Positions 43,966-53,250 of a stretch of DNA of 64,000 nt are shown one piece after another. Under the pieces are notes generated by a model. It saw only the letters and a program-made list of their open reading frames with translations, had not been told where the DNA came from and made no database searches. Position numbers and translations under genes: made by a program. Origin of the DNA: Fructobacillus broussonetiae. Its GTDB lineage: Bacteria > Bacillota > Bacilli > Lactobacillales > Lactobacillaceae. Numbering within the stretch: position 1 is the stretch's first letter; each line of letters begins with the position of its first letter. Where the stretch lies: contig NZ_JAAMFK010000001.1 in assembly GCF_018437275.1 (NCBI RefSeq), positions 124,001 through 188,000 of the forward strand. The letters run 5' to 3'.

Positions 43966-43994
43966 GAAAAAACACCAGGATATCCTGGTGTTTT
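43966..43994 (-). terminator. Terminator after xpt
   Basis: AACACCAGGA / TCCTGGTGTT hairpin, then T residues on the minus strand. Confidence 0.8.
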
Positions 43995-44000
43995 ATTCAT

Positions 44001-44568
44001 TTAAACATTAGTCTGTTGAAAAAAAACTTGTCCGTTTTCAAAGCTAGCGATTCTAGCCAAAGATTTGATATTGGTTAAGCCCGCGTCTAAAACATTTTGA
44101 CGTCCTGGCTGAAAGGCCTTTTCACTTACAATTCCTGCACCAACAAAGGATGCACCGGCGTCATCCGCTAGCTTTTTTAACCCAAGCAACGCCTGTCCAT
44201 TGGCCAGAAAATCGTCAATTAGCAACACATTGTCTTCCTTGGTCAAAAAGCGCTTGTCGATTCGAATGACCTTAGTCGACTGCTTCGTGTAGGAATAAAC
44301 ATCAGCCGTGTACACATCGCTATTGAGAATGCGTGACTCGCTCTTTCGAGCAAAGACAACCGGTACGTTTAACGCTAGGCCAGCCATGACAGCCGGAGCA
44401 ATTCCGGAGGCTTCAACGGTTAGCACCTTCGTGACGGTTTGATCTGAGAATAGGCGTGCGAACTCGTCGCCCATTGCAGCAATTAATTGTCAAAAAGGAA
44501 TCGACCTTTAAGATATCTTCACCAAGCACGCGCCCTTCTTTTTTAATCCGTTTTTCAAGTTCCTTCAT
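44001..44568 (-). pseudogene. xpt: Xanthine phosphoribosyltransferase, internal deletion
   Basis: The gene starts at 44568 with MKELEKRIKKEGRVLGEDILKVDSFLT-type sequence, then loses about 17 bases (around 44490-44495). Relatives there have five or six residues (for example HQIDPL). A second frame resumes with LIAAMGDEFARLF and runs intact to the end, including VEASGIAPAVMAGLAL and VLLIDDFLANGQALLGL (PRPP site). The deletion is too large for a homopolymer error. It overlaps pbuX by four bases (ATGA). Confidence 0.85.
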
Positions 44569-45868
44569 CGTGTTTCCTCAGCTTTCTGCGGTTTTGTTGG
44601 CCAGCCGTTGAGCAAGACATTGAGTGTCACAGCAACGATTGTGGTGACGACAACGCCGTTTGAAAGCACAATCTTTAATGCATCAGGGACTTGGCTTAGA
44701 AAAGTCGGAACCGAACCAACCGTTAAACCAGCTCCAATGGAAAGGGCGGCGGTTAATAGGTTAGCTTCTTTGTTCAATTCAATTTTACCAAGGATTTGAA
44801 TTCCTTGGATAGCAATCGTTGAAAACATAACCATCATGGCTCCACCGAGGACAGCGTTTGGAATAATGGTTGCCAACGCGCCAAATTTAGGTAACAAGCC
44901 CAAAACAATTAACAAGCAGGCGGCGTAATTGGTTGCTTGCTTTTTACACCTGACAAGCGAACAACGGCAACGTTTTGTGAGAAAGTTGAATAGGGAAAGG
45001 TGTTAAAGATTCCAGACAGAACAACCGCGAATCCTTCAGCACGATAGCCGCGGGCCAAGTCCTTTTGTTCAAGCTTTTGTCCCGTTAAATCAGAGAGTGC
45101 GAAGTAAACACCGGTTGCTTCGACCATGGCCGTTAACAGGATGATTATCATCGTGATGGATGCTGACCAAGAAAAAGTGGGCATACCTAAGAAGAATGGG
45201 CGGGGAAGATGGAACCAGGATGCGCCAAGCACCGGCTGGATAGAGACTGCACCAAAGAAATAGGCAGTGATTGTCCCCAAAATAATTCCAAGTAAAATCG
45301 CGATGGCCTTGATGAAACCATGCATAAACTTCATCAGTAAAAGAATGATGGCAATTGTGGTAAAACCAATCAAAATATTTTGCATTGAACCAAATTTAGC
45401 GGCTTTTAAATTGCCACCTCCCCAGTTTTGAAGGGCGATTGGTGTCAAGCTTAAGCCAATAATCTTAATGAGCGATCCCGTTACGACAGGCGGAAAAAAT
45501 TTACGTAAACGCGCAAAGCTTCCAGAAATTAAAATCACGAACAAACCAGTAATAATTGTTGAGCCATACATCGCTCCCAATCCAAGTGTCGAACCGATAC
45601 TAATTAACGGTAAAACAGCTTGAATTGAAGAGCCAAGCACAACAGGCAAAGCCATTCCTGTAATTGGTGTTTTCTTTAATTGTAAAAGCGTGGCAATACC
45701 GGTACAAAAAAAATCAACTGAAATTAAGTAGGCCAGTTGAGTCGCTGAAAAATGAAGCGCTGTTCCAATCATGAGTGGGACAAGGACAGCACCGGCATAC
45801 ATTGCCAAAACATGTTGCAAGCCAAGTAGAAACGCTTGGACTTTCGAAAGTGAGTTTGGGTTTTCCAC
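44565..45868 (-). pseudogene. pbuX: Xanthine permease PbuX, frameshifted
   Basis: An NCS2 xanthine permease of about 434 residues. The N-terminal part (GTG start at 45868 after AAGGAG) runs through VQAFLLGLQHVLAMYAGAVLVPLMIG to FSQNVAVVRLSGVKSKQPIT. A one-base deletion near 44930 (ATTACGCCGCC) then shifts it to a stop. The remaining frame reads AACLLIVLGLLPKFGALATIIPNAVLGG. It heads the pbuX-xpt operon behind a purine riboswitch. Confidence 0.88.
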
Positions 45869-45946
45869 GGGATCTCCTTCAATAGTTCAGTGCACTCTTT
45901 AGTCATTATTGGTCTAAAAATACAAACACTGAGTCTCTATTAAGAA

Positions 45947-45973
45947 GAAAAGCGCAGAAACAAAAAGCGCTTT
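45947..45973 (-). terminator. Expression-platform terminator before pbuX
   Basis: On the minus strand AAAGCGC and GCGCTTTT flank a T-rich loop, between the purine aptamer and pbuX. Confidence 0.6.
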
Positions 45974-45978
45974 AAAAC

Positions 45979-46052
45979 CCTTGGTGCTAGTCGTCCTTTT
46001 GGCCGGACGGTAGAGACTCGGTTAGCATTAAAAACCGTATATAACTCCAAAG
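45979..46052 (-). ncRNA. Purine riboswitch (guanine/xanthine class)
   Basis: On the minus strand: P1 CTTTGG/CCAAGG, P2 CGGTT/AACCG, the J2/3 core GAGTCTCTACC, P3 CGTCC/GGACG, and GACTA after P3. The C in GACT is the ligand-contacting base that specifies guanine or hypoxanthine-type ligands rather than adenine. It controls pbuX-xpt, both of which are now broken. Confidence 0.85.
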
Positions 46053-46211
46053 TATGTTTTTATTTTAGCACAAAAACCGTACGATGTGTTGGATTAGAAA
46101 ATTCAGCATCATTCTTCTTCTTTCTTCAAACGTGCTAACATGATTAGTAACAGAAGAATGAAATATTTCCTTTCATCAATTAGCGTTAAACTGGATACAG
46201 GAGCTTAATTC

Positions 46212-47579
46212 ATGGCAAATGGTGTAAAAATTACCGATTTATATGCTTTAAAAAGTCTCGGAGAACCGTTCGTAAAAGACGGAAAGACCTATTTTACGTC
46301 CACTCGCTTAGATGATAAGACAGATAGTTATTTGTCAGATATTTACTGCATTGATAGCGATAATGATATCAGCAGACTTACAAATGAAGGTCAAAATAAG
46401 ACGCCATTAGTGATTTCTGGCCAACTATTTTACCGGAAAAAGCTCGCTGACGGACGTTTCCAGATCATGAAGCAAGACCTGGCCAAACAGGGCAGGGAAG
46501 GAAAGAGCAGGTCACATCGGCTGATTCCGTCCAGCAAATCCTCCTCGCCAACGAAGCGCAGGGCAGGGGGCCATCTACTTTAAGACTGCACGAACAGTGC
46601 AGGGGACAGATGAATTAGGCATCCGCCACATCACGAGGGTCGAGAACTCGGCCGACGGGGTGGAGTGGTTACCAAAGCAGGCCACGTTCACGCTGAAGAG
46701 GCTAGACATCGCAACTGGCGAGGTGAAGACCTGCTGGAAAAGGGCATTGACTTCGACCTGCAAGACGTGGACAAGAACGAAGAAAAGGTTTTGTACCTAA
46801 AGGGCAAGGAGCCGAAATCAGAAACGGGAATTGACGACACAAATGCTGTCTGCCTGTATGATCTGACGACTGGTAAAGAAGAAATTCTGACCAAAAGCGT
46901 TCCAAACGGTGAGTTTACGGACGCAAAGTTCTCACCAAAAGAAGACAAAATTGCGCTGATTGGCTCAGACTACGAGGACTTCTCGGCTACGGCTTACAAT
47001 TTGTACTTATACGAGACAGAAAGCCAAGAACTAACCAATATTACGCCAAGCAAAGACTTAGAAGTCGGCTACGGCCACACGGTCGATTCGAATTTTAACA
47101 GCGGACGGAGCAAGGTCGGGGGTCTCTGGCTAACTAACGACCGGTATCTGTTCCATTCCTATCACAATGGGCACAGCCAGCTCTATATTTGGAGCAAGAG
47201 CTGTACTCAGTTGATTGATGATCAGCACCGGGACGTCTACGACTTCGCAAAGGCAAACGAAAACGAACTGATTATCATGGTTTTAACGACTGAAAAGCCA
47301 TCTGAATTACGTCGCTTTACGATACAAAATGGCGAAGATGAGCTTCTTTACAACCCAAACGAGGATTACGAGAAGAGCCATGACTATGCCCAAGTTGAAC
47401 GCTTTACGCTGCCGTCTAGAGACAAGAAGTACGAACTGGAAGGGCGCTTGCCGAAGGCGCTCACGGCAAAGGAAAAAGCACCGCTGATCCTCTACATTCA
47501 CGGAGGAGCACACGATGCTTATGGGGACACGTTCTTCCACGAGTTCCAGGCGTTGGCCAACGAGGGCTACACCACGTGT
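46212..47579 (+). pseudogene. S9 peptidase paralogue, truncated and frameshifted
   Basis: Aligns with the intact peptidase at 30033-31979: MANGVKITDLYALKSLGEPF versus MVNGVQINDLYSLKSL. Frame changes occur near 46490-46600 and 46730. The alignment stops at ILYIHGGAHDAYGDTFFHEFQALANEGY, before the GGSYGG nucleophile, so no catalytic domain remains. The downstream sequence switches abruptly to an unrelated surface-protein fragment at about 47575. Confidence 0.9.
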
Positions 47580-48073
47580 TAAGTGGAATGACTAATCAAG
47601 TATCAGCAGATACGGGACAATCAGGTACTGTTAAAATGAACGGTAAAGATGGAACGGTCAATTTCTCATCTGGTGGAAGCGAAGCAGTAATTAATTTGAG
47701 TTTAAACGGTGAATCCGTTTATTGTATCAACCCCTTTGTTATTGTTCATGATGGCGCTTTGGCCAGTGCTTCAGGGAAAAGCCAAGCAACACAGGCTATT
47801 TGGTCGCAAACGACAGACTATAAACGTGCCCTGGCTAATAACGTTGCCTATGTAGAATCGGCCGCTGGTGCAGGGTCTGATTCAACAACCTATACTGCTA
47901 CACAACTAGCGATGTGGTCTGTTCTTGCAGGACAAAACGGTGTTGATGGACTTTATCCTGGTTCAAATAATATTGATATTTCAAAAATGCACAATGTTCT
48001 TGGTTGGAAAACATTGACCTCTGCATTGCCAATCATTCAAGCTAATGTCGATGCCGGCCATCGTATTACGATC
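47580..48073 (+). pseudogene. Fragment of thioester-domain surface adhesin
   Basis: About 160 residues of a secreted-type protein without its signal peptide: QVSADTGQSGTVKMNGKDG, VYCINPFVIVHDG and, later, TYTATQLAMWSVLAGQNG. A YC-[IN] block followed by a TQ-x-A-[IM]-W block is the Cys-Gln thioester-domain pattern of Gram-positive adhesins that bond covalently to host or other surfaces. Both ends are cut, by the S9 pseudogene on the left and the IS3 remnant on the right. No LPxTG part remains. Confidence 0.6.
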
Positions 48074-48830
48074 GTACTCCGTGCTTTAAGTATTTCACGG
48101 AGTACTTTTTATAATTGGCTGCACCACGTTCCAAGTAAACGAGAACAAGAGAATCAGTGGATTCAAGCAAGGGCCAAAGAAATTTGGTTATCCAGTGAAT
48201 CTTGTCTATGGCTATCAACGAATAAAAATCGCCCTACACCGACAAAAAATTGATGTCGGTGTAAGGCGATTATGGGGTTTATTAAAAGAGGCAAACTGTC
48301 AATCAGTGATGACCAAAAAATATCGTAAGCCAGTCACTGAAGTTCTTTACGCACAACGCCCGAACCTGGTTAAACGACTTGATGACCAGTCTGGTGTTTG
48401 GTCGGCAGATGTCACTTATGAACGGTCTATGATCCAGAAAATCGAAAAGTATTAGCGCATCAGCTAGGTTCAGTTCGAGATGGCCGTTTTGTCTCGGATA
48501 TTTTGTTAGAGCCATTAAGCCAGTATCCAAAACCGACTTATCTGCACAGTGATATGGGGAGCGAGTACACGAGTAGTATCTTCGAAAATTTACTGGAGAC
48601 AAATCAGATTCACCACTCCTATTCCAAGAAAGGGCACCCTTGTGACAATGCGAGAATCGAGGCTTTTCATTTAATTTTAAAGAGAGAATTGATTTATCCA
48701 AATCGATTTAAAAGTAAATTTGAGCTAGTGGCTCGGATTTCGCGGTATATTCACCGATATAATCATGAACGCATTCACACATACGAATCAAGCTCGGTGA
48801 TGTAAAAAAAGTGTCTAACTTATTGACATA
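48074..48830 (+). mobile_element. IS3-family insertion sequence remnant
   Basis: Pieces of an OrfB (IS150/IS3-group) transposase in several frames: LSISRSTFYNWLHHVPSKREQ, VYGYQRIKIALHRQ, GVWSADVTYE, TYLHSDMGSEYTSSIFENLL and DNARIEAFHLILKRELIYPN. D, D and E of the DDE triad can be matched to DVTY, HSDMGS and RIEAFH. There is no OrfA and no intact left end. The right end (GTGTCTAACTTATTGACA near 48811-48828) resembles an IS3 terminal repeat and abuts a broken DUF2798 gene. Confidence 0.8.
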
Positions 48831-49003
48831 CGAGCAAACAGCATAGCGACCGCCAGCGCGATAGGGTAGCCGAAGAGAATTTCGTTCCAGAAACGATCAT
48901 CGATTCCCTGTGCCAGATAGACGTTATAAGTCGACATCCCCAGCACCATCAAGCCGGCCATCACCAGCATAAAAACAAGTTTTTCTTTTAAAATACGTGG
49001 CAT
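48831..49003 (-). pseudogene. DUF2798 membrane protein, 3'-truncated by IS remnant
   Basis: Encodes the first 55 or so residues, starting MPRILKEKLVFMLVMAGLMV, of a protein nearly identical in this part to the intact DUF2798 protein at 62583-63050. Coding similarity ends at AVAMLFA, where IS3-like sequence begins. The similarity continues upstream of the start (GTTACTTACGAAGAAAATTT is shared), so the duplication included the promoter. Confidence 0.85.
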
Positions 49004-49071
49004 ACTGTTTCTCCTTTAAAAACAGTATCCAATTTAGCACAAATAAATTTTCTTCGTAAGTAACATTTTGA

Positions 49072-50243
49072 TTACAATTTGATTGTCTCTTTAGCCTGTT
49101 TTTTAAGCGGTAAAGTCGGTGCCTTAATCCGCACAATCTTTGCAATCAAATAAGTCAAAACCGCTATGAATGCCACGGTAATGATGACCGCTTCGAACTG
49201 ACCGAACAGCAACTCAATGTGTCCGTCAATCAAGCCTGCGACAGCTGTTTCAGAGTGCTTACTTGCAAATACTCCGGTCAAAATGGCCCCGGTAATGCCA
49301 CCAACTTCGTGAATTCCAAAGGCGTCTAAGGGCTCGTCGTATTTGAAAGTGCGCTTCAACGTCACCGTTCCAAAACGAATGGCTGGGGCACCGAAGAAGC
49401 TCATTACAATGGCCGCCCAGGGTGCAACGAAACCAGCGGCAGGGGTAATCACAACGAGTCCTGCTAATGCCCATTGAAAATATCGGTAACCGTAACTTGC
49501 CCATTGTAGCGATATGCTAAAGCGGAAAAGGCGATTAAAGCCGCTGCCGAAGCCAAGAACGTGTTGACCATTGCCAGCCCAGCCTGGTCATTAGCAGCCA
49601 AGGCAGATTCGCCGTTAAAGCCGAACCAACCAAGCCACAGCAAGAGCCCTCCAATGAAAACGTATGAATCCTTTGGTGTTACCGATTTTTTCTGCAAATG
49701 AGGTCCAACCACCAGCGCCAGCACAAGTGCTGTCACACCAGACGAAATGTGAACGACCGTTCCACCGGCAAAGTCAATGGCGCCCAATTTGGCGATAAAT
49801 CCGTTGTCCCAAACCATGTGGGCGAGGAGGGAATACACAACAATCAGCCAGAGTGTCGTGAACAAAAGCAGGGATTTTGCCTTGATTCAACCAATTAGTG
49901 CGCCCGCGAAAATCGCAACGGTGATGATAGCAAACATCGACTGGAACAAAGCAAAAGTCGCATCTGAAATCGTTAAGCCACGACTCGATTTCGCAAAAGA
50001 AATATCATTGAGACAAAGGTGGTGGACAATCGATTGCCAACCATTTTGCCCGGAAAAGGCGAAACCATAGCCAATCGTAAACCAGAGCAACGTGACGAGC
50101 CCGATGATAATGAGCGAGTCCTTTAAAATCGGCAAGCGGTTCTGACTTTCGCTATTTCCAGCATAAAATAAACCTAAACCTGGCGTCATGAGCCAGACCA
50201 ATAAGGCGGCAATTAAAATAAATGCGGTGTCTCCTGTGTTCAT
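49072..50243 (-). pseudogene. amt: Ammonium transporter Amt, nonsense plus frameshift
   Basis: Reads as one Amt/AmtB of about 390 residues when repaired. The start at 50243 (MNTGDTAFILIAALLVWLMT, after AAAGGAAA) runs to FAGALIG, then an in-frame TGA (49887-49889) where relatives have Arg. The frame resumes with IKAKSLLLFTTLW and FAGGTVVHISSGVTALVLAL. A one-base loss near 49480 then breaks ITDIFQWALAGLVVITPAAGF. The final part FGIHEVGGITGAILTGVFA is intact. Two independent lesions show real decay. Confidence 0.9.
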
Positions 50244-50374
50244 ATTGATTTCCTTTCTATTCCAAACAACTATAAAAAGTAGTTTAAGCTTATTAACAAG
50301 AAACAATACAAAATTGGGTAGGTTGTTAGACAAACTAACGCAAATAACCCTAGTTAAATTAGTCAAAGATAAAA

Positions 50375-50405
50375 GCCAACCTAGAACAAAGGCTGGCTTT
50401 TTGCG
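50375..50405 (-). terminator. Terminator after dapF
   Basis: On the minus strand AAAGCCAGCC / GGTTGGCTTT with a nine-base loop and T-rich tail. Confidence 0.75.
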
Positions 50406-50415
50406 CTGTTATTAA

Positions 50416-51420
50416 TTATTTTTCAACGAGGGGATTAAGCTTCGGCAATGCGGCGACAAATTGGTCGTAGCTGGCTGCTTCCCTTGTCGGAGCGGTCTGC
50501 AAAGTACTCAAATCAAGTTGGCCGCTCTGAAGTGCTTCTTCTGACACTAAGACCGTGTCTAAGAAGGTTGCGTTCCCAATTAGTTCAATCCAGGGCCGAT
50601 TACCTTCGTCATGAATTCTCGTCTTCACCATGCCACCGAGATTGTAAACGATGATTGGTTGACTCGCATCGAAACTGTCCGAATGGTTCATGGCATAGGC
50701 ATAGGATGTAGCAGACATTCCCGTTCCACAAGCATTCGTGAAGCCGACGCCACGTTCAAAGGTGCGGACAAAAAGCTTGTTTTGGCCCAACACTTTACCG
50801 AAATTCACGTTCACGCCGTCTGGAAAGTATGGATTTTCACTGTTTAGGCGTTTTCCCAACGACCCCAAAGTCTCATCCAATTCACCGGCGGTTGTCACGA
50901 AAGAAATCAAATGTGGGTTCGGCACTGCAATGGCCGAAAAAGTCAGGTGCGAATCAAGCTCGGGTAATTTCCGTTTAATGATTTCATTCGTTTGAAAGCC
51001 CGTAAAGGGGAAGGCCTCTTGATGAAATGAAACAGGCGAAATTTCAACCGAGAAGGCAGGAACACCAGGGGCAAAATCTTTTTCTTTTTGGACTCTTAGA
51101 TCGGACTTTTCTGTCTCAACTGTAAAGGAACTTTGATCAAATTTTTCGGACAAATAACGGGCGACTGTCCGCAATCCATTCCCACACATTGAAGCGATAC
51201 TCCCATCTGAGTTGATCACTGTCATCTTTCCAAGCGGGCCATCATGGGTCGGAGCGTCAACCACCAATAACCCGTCGGCACCACTCCAAGTAGCACTCTG
51301 TTGACAAATTTGCACCGTTAGCCTGGTCAGCGTTTCGCAGGGCAGGCGTTTTTCCAAAAGAGTTTGGTCAAGTAGATAAAACTGATTTTTGGAACCGTGG
51401 ACGTGAATCAAATTAATCAT
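50416..51420 (-). CDS. dapF: Diaminopimelate epimerase
   Basis: 334 residues from ATG 51420, chosen because GAGGAG is correctly spaced; the frame extends to 51474. The two catalytic cysteines are in IASMCGNGLRTV (Cys79) and TNACGTGMSATSYAY. The protein is longer than the roughly 275 residues common in other bacteria, with a C-terminal extension of about 40 residues (EALQSGQLDLSTLQ...) as seen in Leuconostoc relatives. It makes meso-DAP for lysine and cell wall. It overlaps lysC by eight bases. Confidence 0.92.
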   Translation of the reverse strand: MINLIHVHGSKNQFYLLDQTLLEKRLPCETLTRLTVQICQQSATWSGADGLLVVDAPTHDGPLGKMTVINSDGSIASMCGNGLRTVARYLSEKFDQSSFTVETEKSDLRVQKEKDFAPGVPAFSVEISPVSFHQEAFPFTGFQTNEIIKRKLPELDSHLTFSAIAVPNPHLISFVTTAGELDETLGSLGKRLNSENPYFPDGVNVNFGKVLGQNKLFVRTFERGVGFTNACGTGMSATSYAYAMNHSDSFDASQPIIVYNLGGMVKTRIHDEGNRPWIELIGNATFLDTVLVSEEALQSGQLDLSTLQTAPTREAASYDQFVAALPKLNPLVEK

Positions 51421-52786
51421 GGACATTCTCCTCAAAAAAGTGATAGTAGATGGTCGCGACTGCTCTTTTACCATCCACCTTATTCGTACCGAGCATCGCC
51501 GAAATTTGCGATGCCCCCTGGTTAATCATGTTAACGGGGATACCATTGTCGCGCAGTGCATCGAGTGCTTCCGCAACCGTCGACTGCTGATCAAACATTC
51601 CTTCGCCAACCATCATGATAATCGCGTAATCCTCAATCCAGCGCATTTCATCAGGTTGCAACGATTCTTGAATGGCCGCAATAATGGCCGTGATTTTTTC
51701 TTCATTCAGTTGCCGGTTGTCGAAAATAATCGTCAAGTCGTCAATTCCAGACGGCATGTGTTCGTATGAGAGGCCAAAATCATAGAAGATTTGCAACAGT
51801 TTCAAAGTCAACCCAACCTCTTGATTTAAGAGATAACGGTGAATATAGATTGCTGAAAAGTGTTCAGAATTTGTAATTCCTGTAACAGGACGCTTTTCAT
51901 GCACGTTTTGTTCTGGAACAATCAATGTTCCACGATCGGAAGGGCAATTCGTGTTCTTAACGTTAATCGCGACCTGTCCCTGAATCGCCGGAATAATGGC
52001 TTCATCGTTAAAGACTGAAAAACCTGCATATGAAAGCTCTCGCATCTCGCGATAAGTCATCTCTGCAATCGGGATAGGGTTTGACACAATATGCGGATTA
52101 ACCGAATAAACGGACGAGACATCCGTGAAGTTTTCGTATAATTTAATGCCAAAGCCACGGGCTAAAATTGATCCGGTAATATCCGAACCTCCACGTGCAA
52201 AAGTTGAAATCTGCCCGTTATTTGTGACGCCATAAAATCCAGGAACAACTAAAATTTCATCTTCAGCGTATTCATATTTTGACAAATTGGTATAGGCTTG
52301 ATCAGTGACGGCTGCGCTGTCTGGATTTCCAGCTACAATCAACCCTAATTCCTCAGGGGAAACAAAACGTGCGTTGTGACCTAATTTTTTCAGAACGAGG
52401 GTCATTAACAGCGCGTTTAATTTCTCACCATGCCCTTTGAAATAGGAAAGTCGGTACTGACTTTCACCATTAAATTGATCGCTCAAATGAACAATTCGAT
52501 ATAAAATATCTTTGAAATCAAGCGCATCAACATGGAAATAATCGGCAATCTCTTGGTAACGTTCAATCAATCTTTTTTGAATCTTTTTTGTATTTTGGTC
52601 TAGTAAGGATTCATGTGCGTATTCAATTAGTAAATCCGTTACTTTCTCGTCGCTTTCGTTGCGTTTTCCAGGAGCGGATACCACTACGACCCGGCGCTCT
52701 TTATTCGCCAATATAATGTCCACAACCTTTTCATATTGTGAACCATTTGCTAAGGAGGAACCACCAAACTTAACCACTCTATCCAT
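51413..52786 (-). CDS. lysC: Aspartate kinase
   Basis: 457 residues. VVKFGGSSLANGSQYEKV is the kinase signature, and FARGGSDITGSILARG is the aspartate/nucleotide-binding block. Two C-terminal ACT-like domains (for example LTLKLLQIFYDFGLSYEHMPSGIDDLTIIFD) imply feedback control by lysine or threonine. It commits aspartate to lysine, threonine and methionine synthesis. Transcribed with dapF, divergently from lysA; this branch has no visible riboswitch. Confidence 0.95.
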   Translation of the reverse strand: MDRVVKFGGSSLANGSQYEKVVDIILANKERRVVVVSAPGKRNESDEKVTDLLIEYAHESLLDQNTKKIQKRLIERYQEIADYFHVDALDFKDILYRIVHLSDQFNGESQYRLSYFKGHGEKLNALLMTLVLKKLGHNARFVSPEELGLIVAGNPDSAAVTDQAYTNLSKYEYAEDEILVVPGFYGVTNNGQISTFARGGSDITGSILARGFGIKLYENFTDVSSVYSVNPHIVSNPIPIAEMTYREMRELSYAGFSVFNDEAIIPAIQGQVAINVKNTNCPSDRGTLIVPEQNVHEKRPVTGITNSEHFSAIYIHRYLLNQEVGLTLKLLQIFYDFGLSYEHMPSGIDDLTIIFDNRQLNEEKITAIIAAIQESLQPDEMRWIEDYAIIMMVGEGMFDQQSTVAEALDALRDNGIPVNMINQGASQISAMLGTNKVDGKRAVATIYYHFFEENVHD

Positions 52787-52822
52787 TTCCTCATACTCCT
52801 TTTGTTTTTCTAATTTGATTGC

Positions 52823-52850
52823 ATTGTAGCAGTGTTATTTTTTAAAGCAA
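52823..52850 (-). promoter_or_regulatory. lysC-dapF promoter
   Basis: Minus strand -35 TTGCTT (52850-52845), 16-base spacer, -10 TACAAT (52828-52823). The leader to lysC is too short for an aptamer. Confidence 0.6.
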
Positions 52851-52931
52851 GCGCCCAATTAGTCTAAAACAATCGTTTTTTCTCGGCCATAGATGAAAAA
52901 AATAAAATTAAATATTTTTAATAAAAAGTTG

Positions 52932-52960
52932 TTGACGGATTTCAAAAGTTAGGGTAACAT
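52932..52960 (+). promoter_or_regulatory. lysA operon promoter
   Basis: -35 TTGACG (52932-52937), 17-base spacer, -10 TAACAT (52955-52960). Confidence 0.7.
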
Positions 52961-52965
52961 TTAGT

Positions 52966-53126
52966 CATCGAAGAGGTTGCGACCACGATGAGTAAGTTAG
53001 TCGAGTTCCTGTGTGAACGATGACACTAACTGAAAGGCAAGGTTGCCGAAGCGCTTCAGGGACACAGACTGAGGTAAGCTGGGACATCGCTTAACAGGCG
53101 ATGAACTGTCACGATTTAATCGTGTT
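52966..53126 (+). ncRNA. Lysine riboswitch (L box)
   Basis: Conserved blocks: CGAAGAGGTTGCGACC, GATGAGTAAGTTAGT, AAAGGCAAGGTTGCCGAAG, and the closing helices with GACTGAGGTAAGCTGGGACA. It is followed by a terminator and lysA, so lysine should switch off the plus-strand operon. Confidence 0.93.
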
Positions 53127-53178
53127 GCGCTTTCGACATTTGAAACCAAATTTAAGTTTTTTGACGAACCATTGGATT

Positions 53179-53221
53179 CTCCTGTACAAAGTGTAAAACC
53201 ACTTTGTACGGGAGTTTTTTT
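53179..53221 (+). terminator. Lysine riboswitch terminator
   Basis: CTCCTGTACAAAGTG / CACTTTGTACGGGAG-type stem, then seven T. Confidence 0.85.
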
Positions 53222-53250
53222 ATGGTTTTTTTTACTAGAGGAGAGGAAGA

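Noticed and set aside
47580-48247. A single 225-residue fusion protein of adhesin and transposase
   Set aside because: The open frame joins unrelated halves at about 48073; the C-terminal part is IS3 OrfB sequence, so the fusion is accidental.
52966-53221. T-box upstream of lysA
   Set aside because: No T-box core (GGTGG) is present; the conserved blocks are those of the lysine riboswitch.
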